From assembly GCF_027925025.1 (NCBI RefSeq), contig NZ_AP027058.1, positions 1,116,001 through 1,180,000 on the forward strand: a DNA stretch of 64,000 bases, given 5' to 3'. Every line of letters begins with the position of its first letter. Position 1 is the stretch's first letter. The notes under the pieces are model-generated. The model saw only the letters and a list, made by a program, of their open reading frames with translations, had not been told where the DNA came from and searched no databases. This document shows positions 8,358-18,228 of this stretch, in pieces. The position numbers and the translations under genes are program-made. Source of the stretch: Limnohabitans sp. MORI2 (GTDB lineage Bacteria; Pseudomonadota; Gammaproteobacteria; Burkholderiales; Burkholderiaceae_C).

Positions 8358-9800
8358 ATGGCTTTCAAAAAAATGCATTCCATTGTGGCTGTCGTGGGCA
8401 TTGTGGGTGCCTCAACTTTGGCTTGGTGGTTGCAGTCGCCAAAGACAGACGCGAATACGACAGCTGGCCCACGTCCGAGTGGGGTTGAGATCAGCCAAGT
8501 CAAGAAAATCACCCTGCGTGACGACGCTGAGGCGGTAGGGAGTCTGCGCTCGTCGCAAAACATCATGCTGCGCCCAGAAGTGGCTGGTCGTGTTCTGGCT
8601 TTAGGCTTTGCAGATGGTGCACGTGTCCGCGCTGGTCAAGTGTTGGTGCAAATGGACGACACCTTGCAGCGTGCAGAAGTTCAGCAGTCACTGGCGCAAA
8701 TGTCGATCGCACGTGCCAACCACAAACGTAACCAAGAGCTAGTGGCTCAAAACTTCATCGCACAACGATCATTGGATGAAAGTGCTGCGGCCCTTCAAGT
8801 GGCTGAGGCTCAGTTGGGTTTGTCGTGTGCTCGTCTCGACCGCATGCGTTTGATCGCCCCTTTCAATGGTGTGGTGGGTATTCGCAGTGTCAACGTGGGT
8901 GATTACGTCAAAGATGGCACTGATCTCATCAACTTAGAGAATATTGCTAGCCTTTATGTGGATTACCGATTGCCCGAGCGCTATCAAACCAAAGTCACGC
9001 CAGGGCAAACCATCGAAGTCAAGTTGGATCCGTTTCCAGGGCGCATGTTCAAAGCCAAAGTTGAAGCGGTGGATCCGCTGATTGACGCCAATGGTCGATC
9101 CATTGGGGTGCGTGCTGTTTTGGCCAATACAGCTGGCGAGCCCGTGGTATCGGCTGCCAATAAAGGGGCTGTGTCAGCGCCTGCTGCCCCAGCGTCTGCT
9201 GCGACCAGCACCAAGGTGACGATTCCTGCGCCAGCGCAATCGCCTAGCCGGGGCTCGATTCAACCTTCACCTCAAAGTTTGGGCTGTCCGCCTAATCTTT
9301 TTGATCGCACACGAACAACGGCAGGTGGAGATCAAAACGGCCCCTTGCGTCCGGGTATGTTTGCCCGTGTGACGGCGGTATTTGCAGTCAAACCCAATGC
9401 CCTCGTGGTGCCTGAAGAAGCTATCGTGCCGCAGGGTGGCAAGCAGTTTGTCATCAAAGCCGTGGATCCTGCAGAGTTGCCTGCACTTGCTGCCAGCGCC
9501 GCAGCCAGTGCGCCTGCGTTACCCCCTGATACAAAGCTGGTGTCCCAGCGTGTGGAGGTCAAGCTGGGACTTCGTCGCGGCGGTCAAGTGGAAATTGTCG
9601 AGGGCTTGAAAGAAGGGGACACAGTAGTAGTTGCCGGTCAACAGCGCTTGCAAAAAGACGGTTCTGCCTTACGGGTGGTGGAGCTTGGACGTGGGGCCGC
9701 CAGCCCTGCATCTGCAGCTGCTTCGGGTAGTGCTGTGGGTGCATCAGCGTCGATTGCTGCCGGGGCAGCTAGCGACGCCTCGTCTGCGGCAAGCCGCTAA
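8358..9800 (+). CDS. RND efflux periplasmic adaptor (membrane fusion protein)
   Basis: 480 residues. Links an RND pump to an outer-membrane channel. It has an N-terminal membrane anchor (residues 8-26) without a lipobox, a barrel-sandwich half motif (LRPEVAGRVLALGFADGARVRAGQVLVQMD), an alpha-hairpin coiled coil (about 100-160), the second half motif IAPFNGVVGIRSVNVGDYV, a beta-barrel, and GPLRPGMFARV. Between the barrel strand near residue 256 and that last motif lies an Ala/Pro/Ser-rich insertion of roughly 70 residues with a lone Cys. The C-terminus is also Ala/Ser-rich. The pump gene starts 20 bp downstream; no TolC-type channel gene or regulator is adjacent. Confidence 0.9.
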   Translation: MAFKKMHSIVAVVGIVGASTLAWWLQSPKTDANTTAGPRPSGVEISQVKKITLRDDAEAVGSLRSSQNIMLRPEVAGRVLALGFADGARVRAGQVLVQMDDTLQRAEVQQSLAQMSIARANHKRNQELVAQNFIAQRSLDESAAALQVAEAQLGLSCARLDRMRLIAPFNGVVGIRSVNVGDYVKDGTDLINLENIASLYVDYRLPERYQTKVTPGQTIEVKLDPFPGRMFKAKVEAVDPLIDANGRSIGVRAVLANTAGEPVVSAANKGAVSAPAAPASAATSTKVTIPAPAQSPSRGSIQPSPQSLGCPPNLFDRTRTTAGGDQNGPLRPGMFARVTAVFAVKPNALVVPEEAIVPQGGKQFVIKAVDPAELPALAASAAASAPALPPDTKLVSQRVEVKLGLRRGGQVEIVEGLKEGDTVVVAGQQRLQKDGSALRVVELGRGAASPASAAASGSAVGASASIAAGAASDASSAASR

Positions 9801-9820
9801 ACCGAACCCAAAGAGCTCAC

Positions 9821-12800
9821 ATGCAGTTGCCTGAGATTTCTATTCGTCGTCCGGTGTTCGCCACCGTGCTCTCACTCCTCATTGTGCTGGTGGGAGTGGT
9901 GTCGTTCAGTCGGCTAAACGTGCGCGAATATCCCAAGATTGATAACCCCGTGGTGACGGTAGAGACCAAATACACCGGCGCTTCGAGTGCCGTGGTGGAG
10001 TCTCAAGTGACCAAGGTCTTAGAGGATTCACTGTCTGGCATTGAAGGTGTGGATGTCATCACCTCTTTGAGTCGTCAAGAGCAAAGTCAAATCACCGTGA
10101 ACTTTGTGCTTTCACGGGATGCAGATTCCGCCGCAGCCGATGTGCGAGACAAAGTCAGCCGTGTGCGTCAGCGCTTACCGCAAGGGATTGACGAGCCAGT
10201 GATCGCCAAGGTGGAAGCTGATGCGTTTCCTGTGATTTGGTTGTCCTTCAGCGCAGACACCTTGAACGTGTTGCAGCTCACAGACTACGCCAATCGAATT
10301 GCCAAACCCATGTTGCAAACCGCTCCCGGTGCTTCAGATGTGCGTGTGTATGGCGAGCGCAAATACGCCATGCGCATTTGGCTCGATCCCGATCGACTGG
10401 CAGCCTACAAACTGACCACACAAGATGTAGAGGATGCATTGCGTCGCTCGAATGTCGAAGTGCCAGCTGGCCGTATTGAGAGCAAGTTACGTGAATTCAA
10501 CGTCACCGCATCGACTGATTTACAAACCCCACAAGAATTCACCAATGTGGTGATCAAATCAGTCAATGGCATTCAGGTGCGCATTGGTGATGTCGCGCGT
10601 GTGGAGCAGGGGCCACAGCTCGAGCGTACGGCCACACGATTGAATGGCAAAGATGCCATTACCCTGGGCGTGATTCGCAATGCCACTGCAAATCCATTGG
10701 ATTTGAGTGCAGCCGTGCGCAACATGATTCCTAAGATCAAAGAGAACTTGCCACCTGGAGTTGAGATTGAGGTTGCCAATGACAACTCGGTGTTCATTGA
10801 TCGATCAATCAAGGCGGTCTATCAGACCATTTTGGAAGCCGCTGTCTTGGTGGCTCTGGTCATCTTTGTGTTCTTACGCACGCTGCGTGCATCCATCATT
10901 CCGTTGGTCACCATTCCCGTATGTTTGATCGGCACATTTGCGTTGATGGCCATGTTTGGCTTCACGGTCAATACGCTGACCATGCTGGCGCTTGTGTTAG
11001 CTATTGGTTTGGTGGTGGATGACGCGATCGTGGTTCTCGAAAACATCTATCGCCACATTGAAGAGGGCATGTCGCCGTTTCATGCGGCGATCAAAGGCGC
11101 CAAGGAAGTAGGCTTTGCCGTGGTAGCCATGACCATGACCTTGGCCGCTGTGTATGCGCCATTGGCCTTCACGCCAGGACGCACTGGTAAGTTGTTTACC
11201 GAATTTGCTTTGGCTTTAGCGGGCTCGGTGGTGGTGTCGGGTTTTGTGGCTTTGACCTTGTCACCCATGATGTGCTCGATCATGCTCAAGCACAGCCACA
11301 ACCCGAGTTGGTTTGATCGCACCATGGAAGTACAACTCCAGCGTATTTCCAATGCTTATGGTCGTTTGTTGAAATGGACTTTGTCGCAGGGTGTTGTTTT
11401 TGGACGCGTGATGTCTCGTCGTTGGTTGGTGGTCGGTGTGATGGTGCTGGCTGGTATTGGTACGTGGACCTTGCTCAAAACCACCAAGAGTGAATTGGCG
11501 CCGATGGAGGACCGTGGTGTGATTTTGACGGTCATCAACGGACCTGATGGTGCCACGATGGACTACACCACGCGCTACACCTTGGCCCTAGAAAAAATGG
11601 CCGACAAATACACCGAGTTCGATCGAATTTTCACAGTGGTCGGTAACCCAACAGTGGCGCAAGGTAACGTGTTTTACCGAGCCAGGCCTTGGGAAGAGCG
11701 TAAGAAGACCACCTTGGAGATCGCGCGGGATATGACGCCGGCGGTCGCTGGGTTGCCAGGTGTGACAGCTTTCCCAATCACGCCTCCTTCGCTGGGACAG
11801 CCGTTTCGTGAGCGTCCATTGAACTTTGTGATCTTGACGTCGGACAGTTATCAAAACTTGGCGCAAGTGGTGCGTAGTTTTCAAGAGGAAATTGCGAAGA
11901 ACCCAGGCATTGTGAGTGTGGACACTGATCTTCGCTTGAACAAGCCAGAAATCAGCATGGAGGTCGACCGCGAGCGCGCCGCTGATATGGGGGTGCCCGT
12001 GGAACAAATCGCCCGTGCGGTAGAAACCATGATGGGTGGACGCCAAGTGACCCGTTACAAGCGTGAGGGTGACCAATACGATGTGATTGTGCAAACTGCA
12101 TCGACGGGTCGAGATACTCCCGACGACATCGAGCGTGTATTTGTTCGAGGCAAAGGCGATGCCATGATTCCGCTGTCAGCGTTGGTGAAGATCAAAGAGG
12201 TGGTGGTTCCCCGAGAGTTGAATCACTTTAGCCAGCGCCGTAGCGCATCCATCAGCGCCAACTTGTCGCCCACGTATTCGCTGGGTGAGGCCATCGCTTT
12301 CATGAATGCCACTGCGCAGAAAGTGCTCAAGCCGGGGTACTCGACAGACCTCAACGGCACTTCTCGCGAGTTCGTTAAATCATCGGGTTCGTTGGTGGTG
12401 GTGTTTGTGCTGGCGCTTTTGTTTATTTTCTTGGTGCTGGCGGCGCAGTTCGAAAGTTTTGTCGATCCGCTGGTCATCATGCTCTCGGTTCCGTTGTCGA
12501 TGGTGGGGGCACTGCTGGCCCTGCAGTTCAGCGGCGGAACGCTCAACGTGTTCAGTCAGATTGGTCTCATCACCTTGGTGGGGTTGATCACCAAGCACGG
12601 CATTTTGATTGTGGAGTTTGCGAATCAGCTGCGGCATGAAGGCATGGAGCTGTTTGAAGCTGTCACGCAATCTGCCACATTGCGGTTACGTCCGATTTTG
12701 ATGACTACGGGGGCGATGGTGCTCGGTGCTATTCCCTTGGCTTTGGCTTCCGGTGCGGGCGCTGAAAGCCGCAAACAAATTGGTTGGGTCATTGTGGGCG

Positions 12801-12922
12801 GCATGAGCTTGGGGACTTTGCTCACCATCTTTGTGGTGCCCACCATGTACACCTTGTTTGCACGCCAAAAAGTGCCAGGCGCGATTGATGTGCGCCATGA
12901 AGATGAGGACGTGGGTGCCTGA
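9821..12922 (+). CDS. RND multidrug efflux pump, inner-membrane transporter (HAE1/AcrB-like)
   Basis: 1033 residues, full length for AcrB/MexB relatives. Proton-driven drug/proton antiporter. The first helix region starts EISIRRPVFATVLSLLIVLVGV; TM4 carries the proton-relay aspartates in LALVLAIGLVVDDAIVVLENIYRHIEEG; two large periplasmic loops and a second six-helix set follow (for example GLITKHGILIVEFANQLR). The sequence resembles the MdtBC/MuxBC-like branch, but there is a single pump gene, so it is probably a homotrimer. Substrate cannot be read from sequence. Confidence 0.93.
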   Translation: MQLPEISIRRPVFATVLSLLIVLVGVVSFSRLNVREYPKIDNPVVTVETKYTGASSAVVESQVTKVLEDSLSGIEGVDVITSLSRQEQSQITVNFVLSRDADSAAADVRDKVSRVRQRLPQGIDEPVIAKVEADAFPVIWLSFSADTLNVLQLTDYANRIAKPMLQTAPGASDVRVYGERKYAMRIWLDPDRLAAYKLTTQDVEDALRRSNVEVPAGRIESKLREFNVTASTDLQTPQEFTNVVIKSVNGIQVRIGDVARVEQGPQLERTATRLNGKDAITLGVIRNATANPLDLSAAVRNMIPKIKENLPPGVEIEVANDNSVFIDRSIKAVYQTILEAAVLVALVIFVFLRTLRASIIPLVTIPVCLIGTFALMAMFGFTVNTLTMLALVLAIGLVVDDAIVVLENIYRHIEEGMSPFHAAIKGAKEVGFAVVAMTMTLAAVYAPLAFTPGRTGKLFTEFALALAGSVVVSGFVALTLSPMMCSIMLKHSHNPSWFDRTMEVQLQRISNAYGRLLKWTLSQGVVFGRVMSRRWLVVGVMVLAGIGTWTLLKTTKSELAPMEDRGVILTVINGPDGATMDYTTRYTLALEKMADKYTEFDRIFTVVGNPTVAQGNVFYRARPWEERKKTTLEIARDMTPAVAGLPGVTAFPITPPSLGQPFRERPLNFVILTSDSYQNLAQVVRSFQEEIAKNPGIVSVDTDLRLNKPEISMEVDRERAADMGVPVEQIARAVETMMGGRQVTRYKREGDQYDVIVQTASTGRDTPDDIERVFVRGKGDAMIPLSALVKIKEVVVPRELNHFSQRRSASISANLSPTYSLGEAIAFMNATAQKVLKPGYSTDLNGTSREFVKSSGSLVVVFVLALLFIFLVLAAQFESFVDPLVIMLSVPLSMVGALLALQFSGGTLNVFSQIGLITLVGLITKHGILIVEFANQLRHEGMELFEAVTQSATLRLRPILMTTGAMVLGAIPLALASGAGAESRKQIGWVIVGGMSLGTLLTIFVVPTMYTLFARQKVPGAIDVRHEDEDVGA

Positions 12923-12969
12923 CACCCACCTTCGAATTCACGCTTGACGCTTGGCGTGGATGAGGGCGC

Positions 12970-14253
12970 TTAAATAGAGCCTTCAAACATCATCACATCC
13001 ACCTCATCGCCTATCGCGACATTGCCTTGGTTGTGATGCAGCACGATGAGACCATTGCCTTGCACCATCGAGCTCAGCACGCCTGAGCCTTGGTTGCCTG
13101 TGGTGCGCACTTGCAGCGTGCCGTCGATTGCGCTGCTGACAAAGCCACGTTGGTATTCGGTGCGGCCTGCTTTTTTTCGCAGGGGTTCTAAGCATTTGGC
13201 GCGCAACAGTGGCGCAGGTTGGGCGGTGCTGCCCATCATGCGCAGCAGAGCAGGGCGCACAAAGGCAAGGAAGGTGACCATCACCGCCACGGGGTTGCCG
13301 GGCAAACCAAACAGCACCGACTTGCCAATGCGCCCCACAGCCATGGGGCGGCCAGGACGCATGGCGATTTTCCAAAACGCCACATCGCCAAGCTTTTTCA
13401 TCATGGCTTTGGTGAAGTCTGCTTCGCCCACGCTCACGCCGCCGCTGGTGATGATGGCATCGGCTTCTTGTGCGGCTTTCGCAAAGGCAGCCTCTAAGAG
13501 TGCAGGATCGTCACGCACCACACCCATGTCTATGACTTCGCAGCCTAGGCGTGTGAGTAGGCCAAACACGGTGTAGCGGTTGCTGTCGTACACAGCGCCT
13601 TCGCGGGGGGCGTCACCCAAGCTCAACACTTCATCACCGGTGGAGAAGTAGGCCACGCGCAAACGGCGGTGTACGCGCACATCGGGAAGGCCAAGGCTCG
13701 CGATCAGCCCCAAGGCTGCGGGCGTGAGGTGTTGACCCGCCTTTAAAGCAGGCTGGCCTTGCATCAGGTCTTCACCCAACAAGCGGCGGTTGTCACCGGC
13801 TTTCAAGATGTTGGGCGGTATGGTGACGGTGGTCACATCGTGTGCGTTCTCAATTTGGCAGAACTCTTGAGGCACGACAGTGTCTAAGCCATCGGGCATG
13901 ATGGCGCCTGTCATGATCTTGAGGCATTCGCCGGCATTCACTTTGCCTTGCCACGCTTTGCCAGCCAATGCCGTGCCCACCACGCGCAGCGTGAGTGGCT
14001 GGTTCGCTTGCAGCTGCGCGGCGTCGAATGCAAAGCCATCCATGGCAGAGTTGTTGTGCGCGGGCACGCTGATGGGGGAGATGACATCCTTGGCAAGTAC
14101 GCGACCGAGGGCGTCGAACAAAAACACGTCTTGCGATTCATCGACCGAAACCGGTTGCACCAGTTCGTGCAAGAACGCGTTGACTTGGTCGACGCTCAAC
14201 GCTTGTGGGTCGTAGCCTTGCAGGGCTGCTGCAATGTCGTCAATACTTTTCAT
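12970..14253 (-). CDS. moeA: Molybdopterin molybdotransferase MoeA
   Basis: 427 residues. Inserts molybdate into adenylylated molybdopterin. Typical segments: [14 protein letters not shown] near the N-terminus, [18 protein letters not shown], the MogA-like domain with [62 protein letters not shown] and a C-terminal beta-barrel. Its ATG overlaps the mobA stop by 4 bp. Last gene of a moaA-mobA-moeA operon. Confidence 0.97.
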   Translation of the reverse strand: MKSIDDIAAALQGYDPQALSVDQVNAFLHELVQPVSVDESQDVFLFDALGRVLAKDVISPISVPAHNNSAMDGFAFDAAQLQANQPLTLRVVGTALAGKAWQGKVNAGECLKIMTGAIMPDGLDTVVPQEFCQIENAHDVTTVTIPPNILKAGDNRRLLGEDLMQGQPALKAGQHLTPAALGLIASLGLPDVRVHRRLRVAYFSTGDEVLSLGDAPREGAVYDSNRYTVFGLLTRLGCEVIDMGVVRDDPALLEAAFAKAAQEADAIITSGGVSVGEADFTKAMMKKLGDVAFWKIAMRPGRPMAVGRIGKSVLFGLPGNPVAVMVTFLAFVRPALLRMMGSTAQPAPLLRAKCLEPLRKKAGRTEYQRGFVSSAIDGTLQVRTTGNQGSGVLSSMVQGNGLIVLHHNQGNVAIGDEVDVMMFEGSI

Positions 14254-14888
14254 GGCGCGGCGTTTTCCAAAGCTTGCAGTTCAGTCAAGGTGTTGACGTT
14301 GGCAAAAGCCAGCGGGTCATCGCTCTTGCTATTAAATGGAACGACAACTGTTTTGTGTTGCGCGGTCCAAGCGTCAATCTTGCGGCCACCGCTGTGGGTG
14401 AACTTGACCAAGCTTTCAGACAACTCAATCTTCATCAAACAAAATACAGGTTGTGTGCGAACTTGTGTGTGGCCGTGTTCGTCGGTTTCAGGTGCTGCGG
14501 CCATGGCAATGTCTGCGTCTTCACGGACCAAGGCTTCGGCCAAGCGCTCAGCCAAATCAAGCGGCAGACGCGGGGTGTCACATGGGACGGTGAGTACATA
14601 GGGCGTTTCAGCCCGCTCTAGCCCCACCAAGAAGCCTGACAAGGGGCCTGCAAAGTCAGCCGATGCATCAGGCCAGACGGCAGCCCCAAAGGACTCGTAG
14701 GCTGAGAGGTTACGGTTGGCGTTGACCATCACGCTTTGCACTTGCGGGCCTAAGCGCATGAGTGTGTGCAGGGCCAGCGGGATGCCATTGAAGTTTTGCA
14801 AGCCTTTGTCCACGCCGCCCATGCGGCTGCCTCGTCCTCCGGCCAAGATCAGGCCAGTGATGTCTTGAGGGGAGATGGTGTGCGTCAT
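14250..14888 (-). CDS. mobA: Molybdenum cofactor guanylyltransferase MobA
   Basis: 212 residues. Transfers GMP from GTP to Mo-molybdopterin, giving the MGD cofactor of DMSO-reductase-family enzymes. The nucleotidyltransferase signature [19 protein letters not shown] is near the N-terminus, followed by [16 protein letters not shown]. It begins 24 bp after moaA and overlaps moeA by ATGA. Confidence 0.96.
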   Translation of the reverse strand: MTHTISPQDITGLILAGGRGSRMGGVDKGLQNFNGIPLALHTLMRLGPQVQSVMVNANRNLSAYESFGAAVWPDASADFAGPLSGFLVGLERAETPYVLTVPCDTPRLPLDLAERLAEALVREDADIAMAAAPETDEHGHTQVRTQPVFCLMKIELSESLVKFTHSGGRKIDAWTAQHKTVVVPFNSKSDDPLAFANVNTLTELQALENAAP

Positions 14889-14912
14889 GTGTACGTTCTA
14901 TGGGGGTGTGGT

Positions 14913-16076
14913 TTAGCCGCCGATGTAGCTCATTTCAACCCGTCGCACGGCAGGTGCGTTCTCGGCAGGCATAGAGGCGCGTAGTTCTGAATAGCGGTCG
15001 TCGCGCTTGTGCCAAATGTGACCAATGGCAGAGGCTATGTCGGCATCGCTGGCTTGTTGATCACGCATGAGTGTGCGCAAATCGTAGCCTTGCGTGGCAA
15101 ACAAACACAGGTAGAGCTTGCCTTCGGTCGAAAGGCGTGCGCGGTTGCAGTCGCGGCAAAACGCTTGGGTGACACTGCTGATGACGCCCACTTCACCCAA
15201 GGTTGGGTCAAACACGCCCGCTGCGTTGGCATAGCCCCAGCGCTGAGCTGTTTCGCCTAGGGCGCTGGCCTCTAGGGCTACCAGTGGAAATTCCTGCTGG
15301 ATGTGTTGGATAACTTCGGCAGAGGGCATCACCTCGTCCATGCGCCAACCGTTGGTCGCGCCCACATCCATGTACTCAATAAATCGCAGGGTGATGCCGC
15401 TGCCGCGGAAGTGGCGAGCCATGGGCAAGATTTGGTCGACGTTGGTGGTGCGCTTGACCACCATATTGACTTTGAGGCCGGTCAGTTGACCATGGGCGTC
15501 TATTCCCAACCCCGCGTCTTTGGCGGCGGCAATGCCGTCGAGCACATCGGCCACGGGAAAGTCCACATCGTTCATGGCGCGGAACACGGCGTCGTCTAGG
15601 CCATCTAGGCTCACCGTCACGCGGTTCAAGCCCGCGTCTTTGAGTGACTTGGCTTTGCGCGCCAGGAGCGAACCGTTGGTGGTGAGGGTGAGGTCTAAGG
15701 GCGTGCCGTCAGGTGTTTGGATGTTGGCGAGTTGCTCGACCAGTATTTCAAGGTTCTTGCGCAGCAGCGGCTCACCGCCTGTGAGGCGAATTTTGCGCAC
15801 GCCGTGGGCCACAAACACTTTGGCCAGACGCGTGATTTCTTCAAAGTTCAGCAAGTCGCCGTGGGGCAAGTAGGCGTAGTCTTTGTTGAACACCTCTTTG
15901 GGCATGCAGTAGTTGCAGCGAAAGTTGCAACGGTCGGTCACGCTGATGCGCAGATCGTGCAGTGGGCGGCCCAAGCTGTCGCTCAAGAGCCCAGTGGCCG
16001 CAATGGGAAGGGCTGGCACAGAGGCCGCGAGGGCTCGCAGGCGTTGGTCGACCAGGGGAATCACGCGTTCAGACAT
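14913..16076 (-). CDS. moaA: GTP 3',8-cyclase MoaA
   Basis: 387 residues. Radical-SAM enzyme for the first step of molybdopterin synthesis, acting with MoaC. The N-terminal cluster motif is CNFRCNYC (C-x3-C-x2-C); the second [4Fe-4S] site is in [21 protein letters not shown]; the protein ends in Gly-Gly (SYIGG), needed for activation in known MoaA proteins. Also seen: [15 protein letters not shown] and TTNGSLLA. The N-terminal extension of about 35 residues is longer than in E. coli. First gene of the operon; moaC, moaD and moaE are not in this window. Confidence 0.97.
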   Translation of the reverse strand: MSERVIPLVDQRLRALAASVPALPIAATGLLSDSLGRPLHDLRISVTDRCNFRCNYCMPKEVFNKDYAYLPHGDLLNFEEITRLAKVFVAHGVRKIRLTGGEPLLRKNLEILVEQLANIQTPDGTPLDLTLTTNGSLLARKAKSLKDAGLNRVTVSLDGLDDAVFRAMNDVDFPVADVLDGIAAAKDAGLGIDAHGQLTGLKVNMVVKRTTNVDQILPMARHFRGSGITLRFIEYMDVGATNGWRMDEVMPSAEVIQHIQQEFPLVALEASALGETAQRWGYANAAGVFDPTLGEVGVISSVTQAFCRDCNRARLSTEGKLYLCLFATQGYDLRTLMRDQQASDADIASAIGHIWHKRDDRYSELRASMPAENAPAVRRVEMSYIGG

Positions 16077-16186
16077 GGTTTGGATTGTGCCCGAGTCACG
16101 ATTCCCCTAAGCCTTGATGTAGATCAGTGCGCCAGACCCCTAAACAAGGCAAAGTAAGCGCATTGCAATACAGACAGGAGAGCTTC

Positions 16187-16330
16187 ATGAAAGCATTGAT
16201 CGATCTTTTTTCCACCGACTACGGCCTGATGAGCGTGGGCGTGATTGCCTTTGTGCTGGTGATGGCGGTCTACTTTTTGCGCGTTTTCATGGGCTTGATG
16301 GACGAAACCGGCAAAAGTACCCACGAATAA
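16187..16330 (+). CDS. DUF3149-type small membrane protein
   Basis: 47 residues with one central membrane helix (about 15-34) and a short charged C-terminus. The size and pattern, with a GLMSVGVIAF-type helix and ending in GLMDETGKS, match the DUF3149 family of small proteobacterial membrane proteins; function unknown. The start is set by AGGAG 7 bp before the ATG. It precedes ppa. Confidence 0.75.
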   Translation: MKALIDLFSTDYGLMSVGVIAFVLVMAVYFLRVFMGLMDETGKSTHE

Positions 16331-16357
16331 GGGTTCCAAAGACAGCACAGAGACGCA

Positions 16358-16383
16358 AGCCCCGTGAAAGTAAAATCGGGGCT
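16358..16383 (+). terminator. Possible terminator after the DUF3149 gene
   Basis: AGCCCCG and CGGGGCT form a 7-bp stem, followed by a U-rich but interrupted stretch. It lies between the small membrane gene and ppa; TATAAC-like sequence further on could start ppa transcription. Confidence 0.4.
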
Positions 16384-16424
16384 AATCTTCTGTGTTTCTT
16401 TTTTAACTTTTATAACTAGACACC

Positions 16425-16952
16425 ATGTCCCTGAATCAAGTCACCCCCGGTAGCAAAGTTCCTGAAGCCTTCAACGTGATCATCGAAATCCCGATGAACT
16501 CAGACCCTGTGAAGTACGAAGTCGATAAAGAGTCTGGTGCTCTGTTCGTGGACCGCTTCATGGGTACGGCCATGCATTACCCCACCAACTACGGTTATGT
16601 GCCACAAACCATCGCTGGCGACGGCGATCCTGTGGACGTGTTGGTGATGACACCTTTCCCATTGCCTCCCGGCGTGGTGGTGCCTTGCCGTGCGTTGGGC
16701 ATCTTGTTGATGGAAGACGAAGGCGGCGTGGACGGCAAAGTGTTGGCTGTGCCCACCGAGAAAATCTTGGCCCGTTACAGCAACATCAAGTCGTTGGCTG
16801 ACATCCATGAGTTGCAATTGCAACAGATCGCCCACTTCTTTGAACACTACAAAGACCTCGAAAAAGGCAAGTGGGTCAAGGTCAAAGGCTGGGAAGGCAT
16901 TGAGTCTGCCCACAAAGAAATCTTGGACGGTATTGCCAATTACAAGAAGTGA
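16425..16952 (+). CDS. ppa: Inorganic pyrophosphatase
   Basis: 175 residues, the normal length for family I soluble pyrophosphatases. Hydrolyses pyrophosphate and so pulls biosynthetic reactions forward. The signature [10 protein letters not shown] with the metal-binding aspartates is present, as are the substrate-lysine region [16 protein letters not shown] and [12 protein letters not shown] strong terminator follows. Confidence 0.98.
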   Translation: MSLNQVTPGSKVPEAFNVIIEIPMNSDPVKYEVDKESGALFVDRFMGTAMHYPTNYGYVPQTIAGDGDPVDVLVMTPFPLPPGVVVPCRALGILLMEDEGGVDGKVLAVPTEKILARYSNIKSLADIHELQLQQIAHFFEHYKDLEKGKWVKVKGWEGIESAHKEILDGIANYKK

Positions 16953-16972
16953 TTCTTGGTTGAGTCCATCGA

Positions 16973-16997
16973 AAGCCCGCTGCCAGCGGGCTTTTTT
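16973..16997 (+). terminator. Rho-independent terminator of ppa
   Basis: AAGCCCGCT, a 3-nt loop, then AGCGGGCTT with six T. It lies between ppa and the convergent acyltransferase gene. Confidence 0.9.
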
Positions 16998-17008
16998 ACG
17001 CCTGCGTT

Positions 17009-18184
17009 TTATTGGGGTTCGTGACGCTTGAAGGGGCTGCGTTCGGCCAAATGGTTGAGGTAGTGGCTCACGCCTGCTGACTCGCGCTCAAGGTATCGCT
17101 CCACCGCATCTGCAAACGCGGGGTGGGCGAGCCAATGCGCGCTGTAGGTGGCCACGGGCATGAGGGCGCGGGCCATTTTGTGTTCACCTTGCGCCCCGCC
17201 TTCGAAGCGCTGTACGCCGTTGGCAATACACCAGTCCAGTGGCTGGTAGTAGCAAGCCTTGAAATGTAGGCAATCCACGCGCTCTAACGCGCCCCAGTAG
17301 CGGCCATAAGCGACAGCCTGTGGTGTGCCCAAGTCTTGTACGGCCACCAAGCTGCTGGCGATGGCGTGGCCTTCGCGTTCGGCCACAAACAATACCCAGT
17401 TGTGGTGCATGTGGTGTTGCATGTGCTCAAAGAATTCGCGGCTCAGGTAGGGCGCGTTGCCGTGTTCAAGGTAGGTGCGTTCGTAGCATTGGTAGAAAAA
17501 GTCCCAATCTTTTGTGCTGATGTCTGCACCTAGCGAGGTGCGAAACGTCACACCTGCATCGGCGACACGGCGACGCTCTTGCTTGATCTTTTTGCGTTTC
17601 TCTTGGGACAGGCTCGCTAAGAAGGCGTCGAAGCTTTCAAAGCGTTGGCCCTGCATATCGGCGTTGTGCCAATGGAACTGCACGGTTTGGCGTTGCATGA
17701 GACCAAGGGCATCGCAGGCTGCGCGGTCGTTGGGGCTGGTGAAGAGCAGATGCAATGACGAGAGCTCGTGCTGATGGGCCACCTCCAGCATGGCTTTGAG
17801 CAATGCTTGGCGAGCGTTTGCATCCACAGCCAATAAGCGTGACCCAGGTACAGGCGTGAAGGGGACAGCACAAGTGGCTTTTGGGAAGTAGTTCAGGCCG
17901 TGGTCGGCATAGGCGTTGGCCCATGCCCAGTCAAAGACGTATTCGCCGTAGGAGTGGTCTTTGATGTACAGCGCACTGGCGGCGGCCAAGGCGTCACCTT
18001 GCCAAAGAGTGACGAATTGTGGCGTCCAGCCTGTATCAGGCGTGGCACTGCCGCTGGTGTGCAAGGCCGCGAGGTAGGCGTGCTGCATGAAGGGCGAGGG
18101 CGCGTCTTGCTGTGCGAGCAGGGCATCCCATGCGGCGGCAGGGATATCGAGCGGACTCGCGTGGACGCGGATGACATAATCCAT
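17009..18184 (-). CDS. FemAB-like GNAT-fold acyltransferase (DUF482 type)
   Basis: 391 residues. Resembles the family annotated as peptidogalycan biosynthesis/recognition or FemAB-like proteins (Pfam PF04339). Recognised features: an N-terminal acyltransferase half with FVTLWQGDALAAASALYIKDHSYGEYVFDWAW, a basic KRKKIKQERRRV segment, and a second half with YLSREFFEHMQHHMHHNWVLFVAEREGHAIASSL and the conserved FEGGAQGEHKMARAL. Substrate unknown. It is convergent with ppa and divergent from nadE. Confidence 0.8.
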   Translation of the reverse strand: MDYVIRVHASPLDIPAAAWDALLAQQDAPSPFMQHAYLAALHTSGSATPDTGWTPQFVTLWQGDALAAASALYIKDHSYGEYVFDWAWANAYADHGLNYFPKATCAVPFTPVPGSRLLAVDANARQALLKAMLEVAHQHELSSLHLLFTSPNDRAACDALGLMQRQTVQFHWHNADMQGQRFESFDAFLASLSQEKRKKIKQERRRVADAGVTFRTSLGADISTKDWDFFYQCYERTYLEHGNAPYLSREFFEHMQHHMHHNWVLFVAEREGHAIASSLVAVQDLGTPQAVAYGRYWGALERVDCLHFKACYYQPLDWCIANGVQRFEGGAQGEHKMARALMPVATYSAHWLAHPAFADAVERYLERESAGVSHYLNHLAERSPFKRHEPQ

Positions 18185-18228
18185 TTGCTTTTTTAGACCT
18201 GTTTTACTTTGGACACGTGCCTGCTGCC

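Noticed and set aside
16127..16186. Upstream extension of the DUF3149 gene
   Set aside because: AGGAG just before ATG 16187 and the family size both support the shorter protein.
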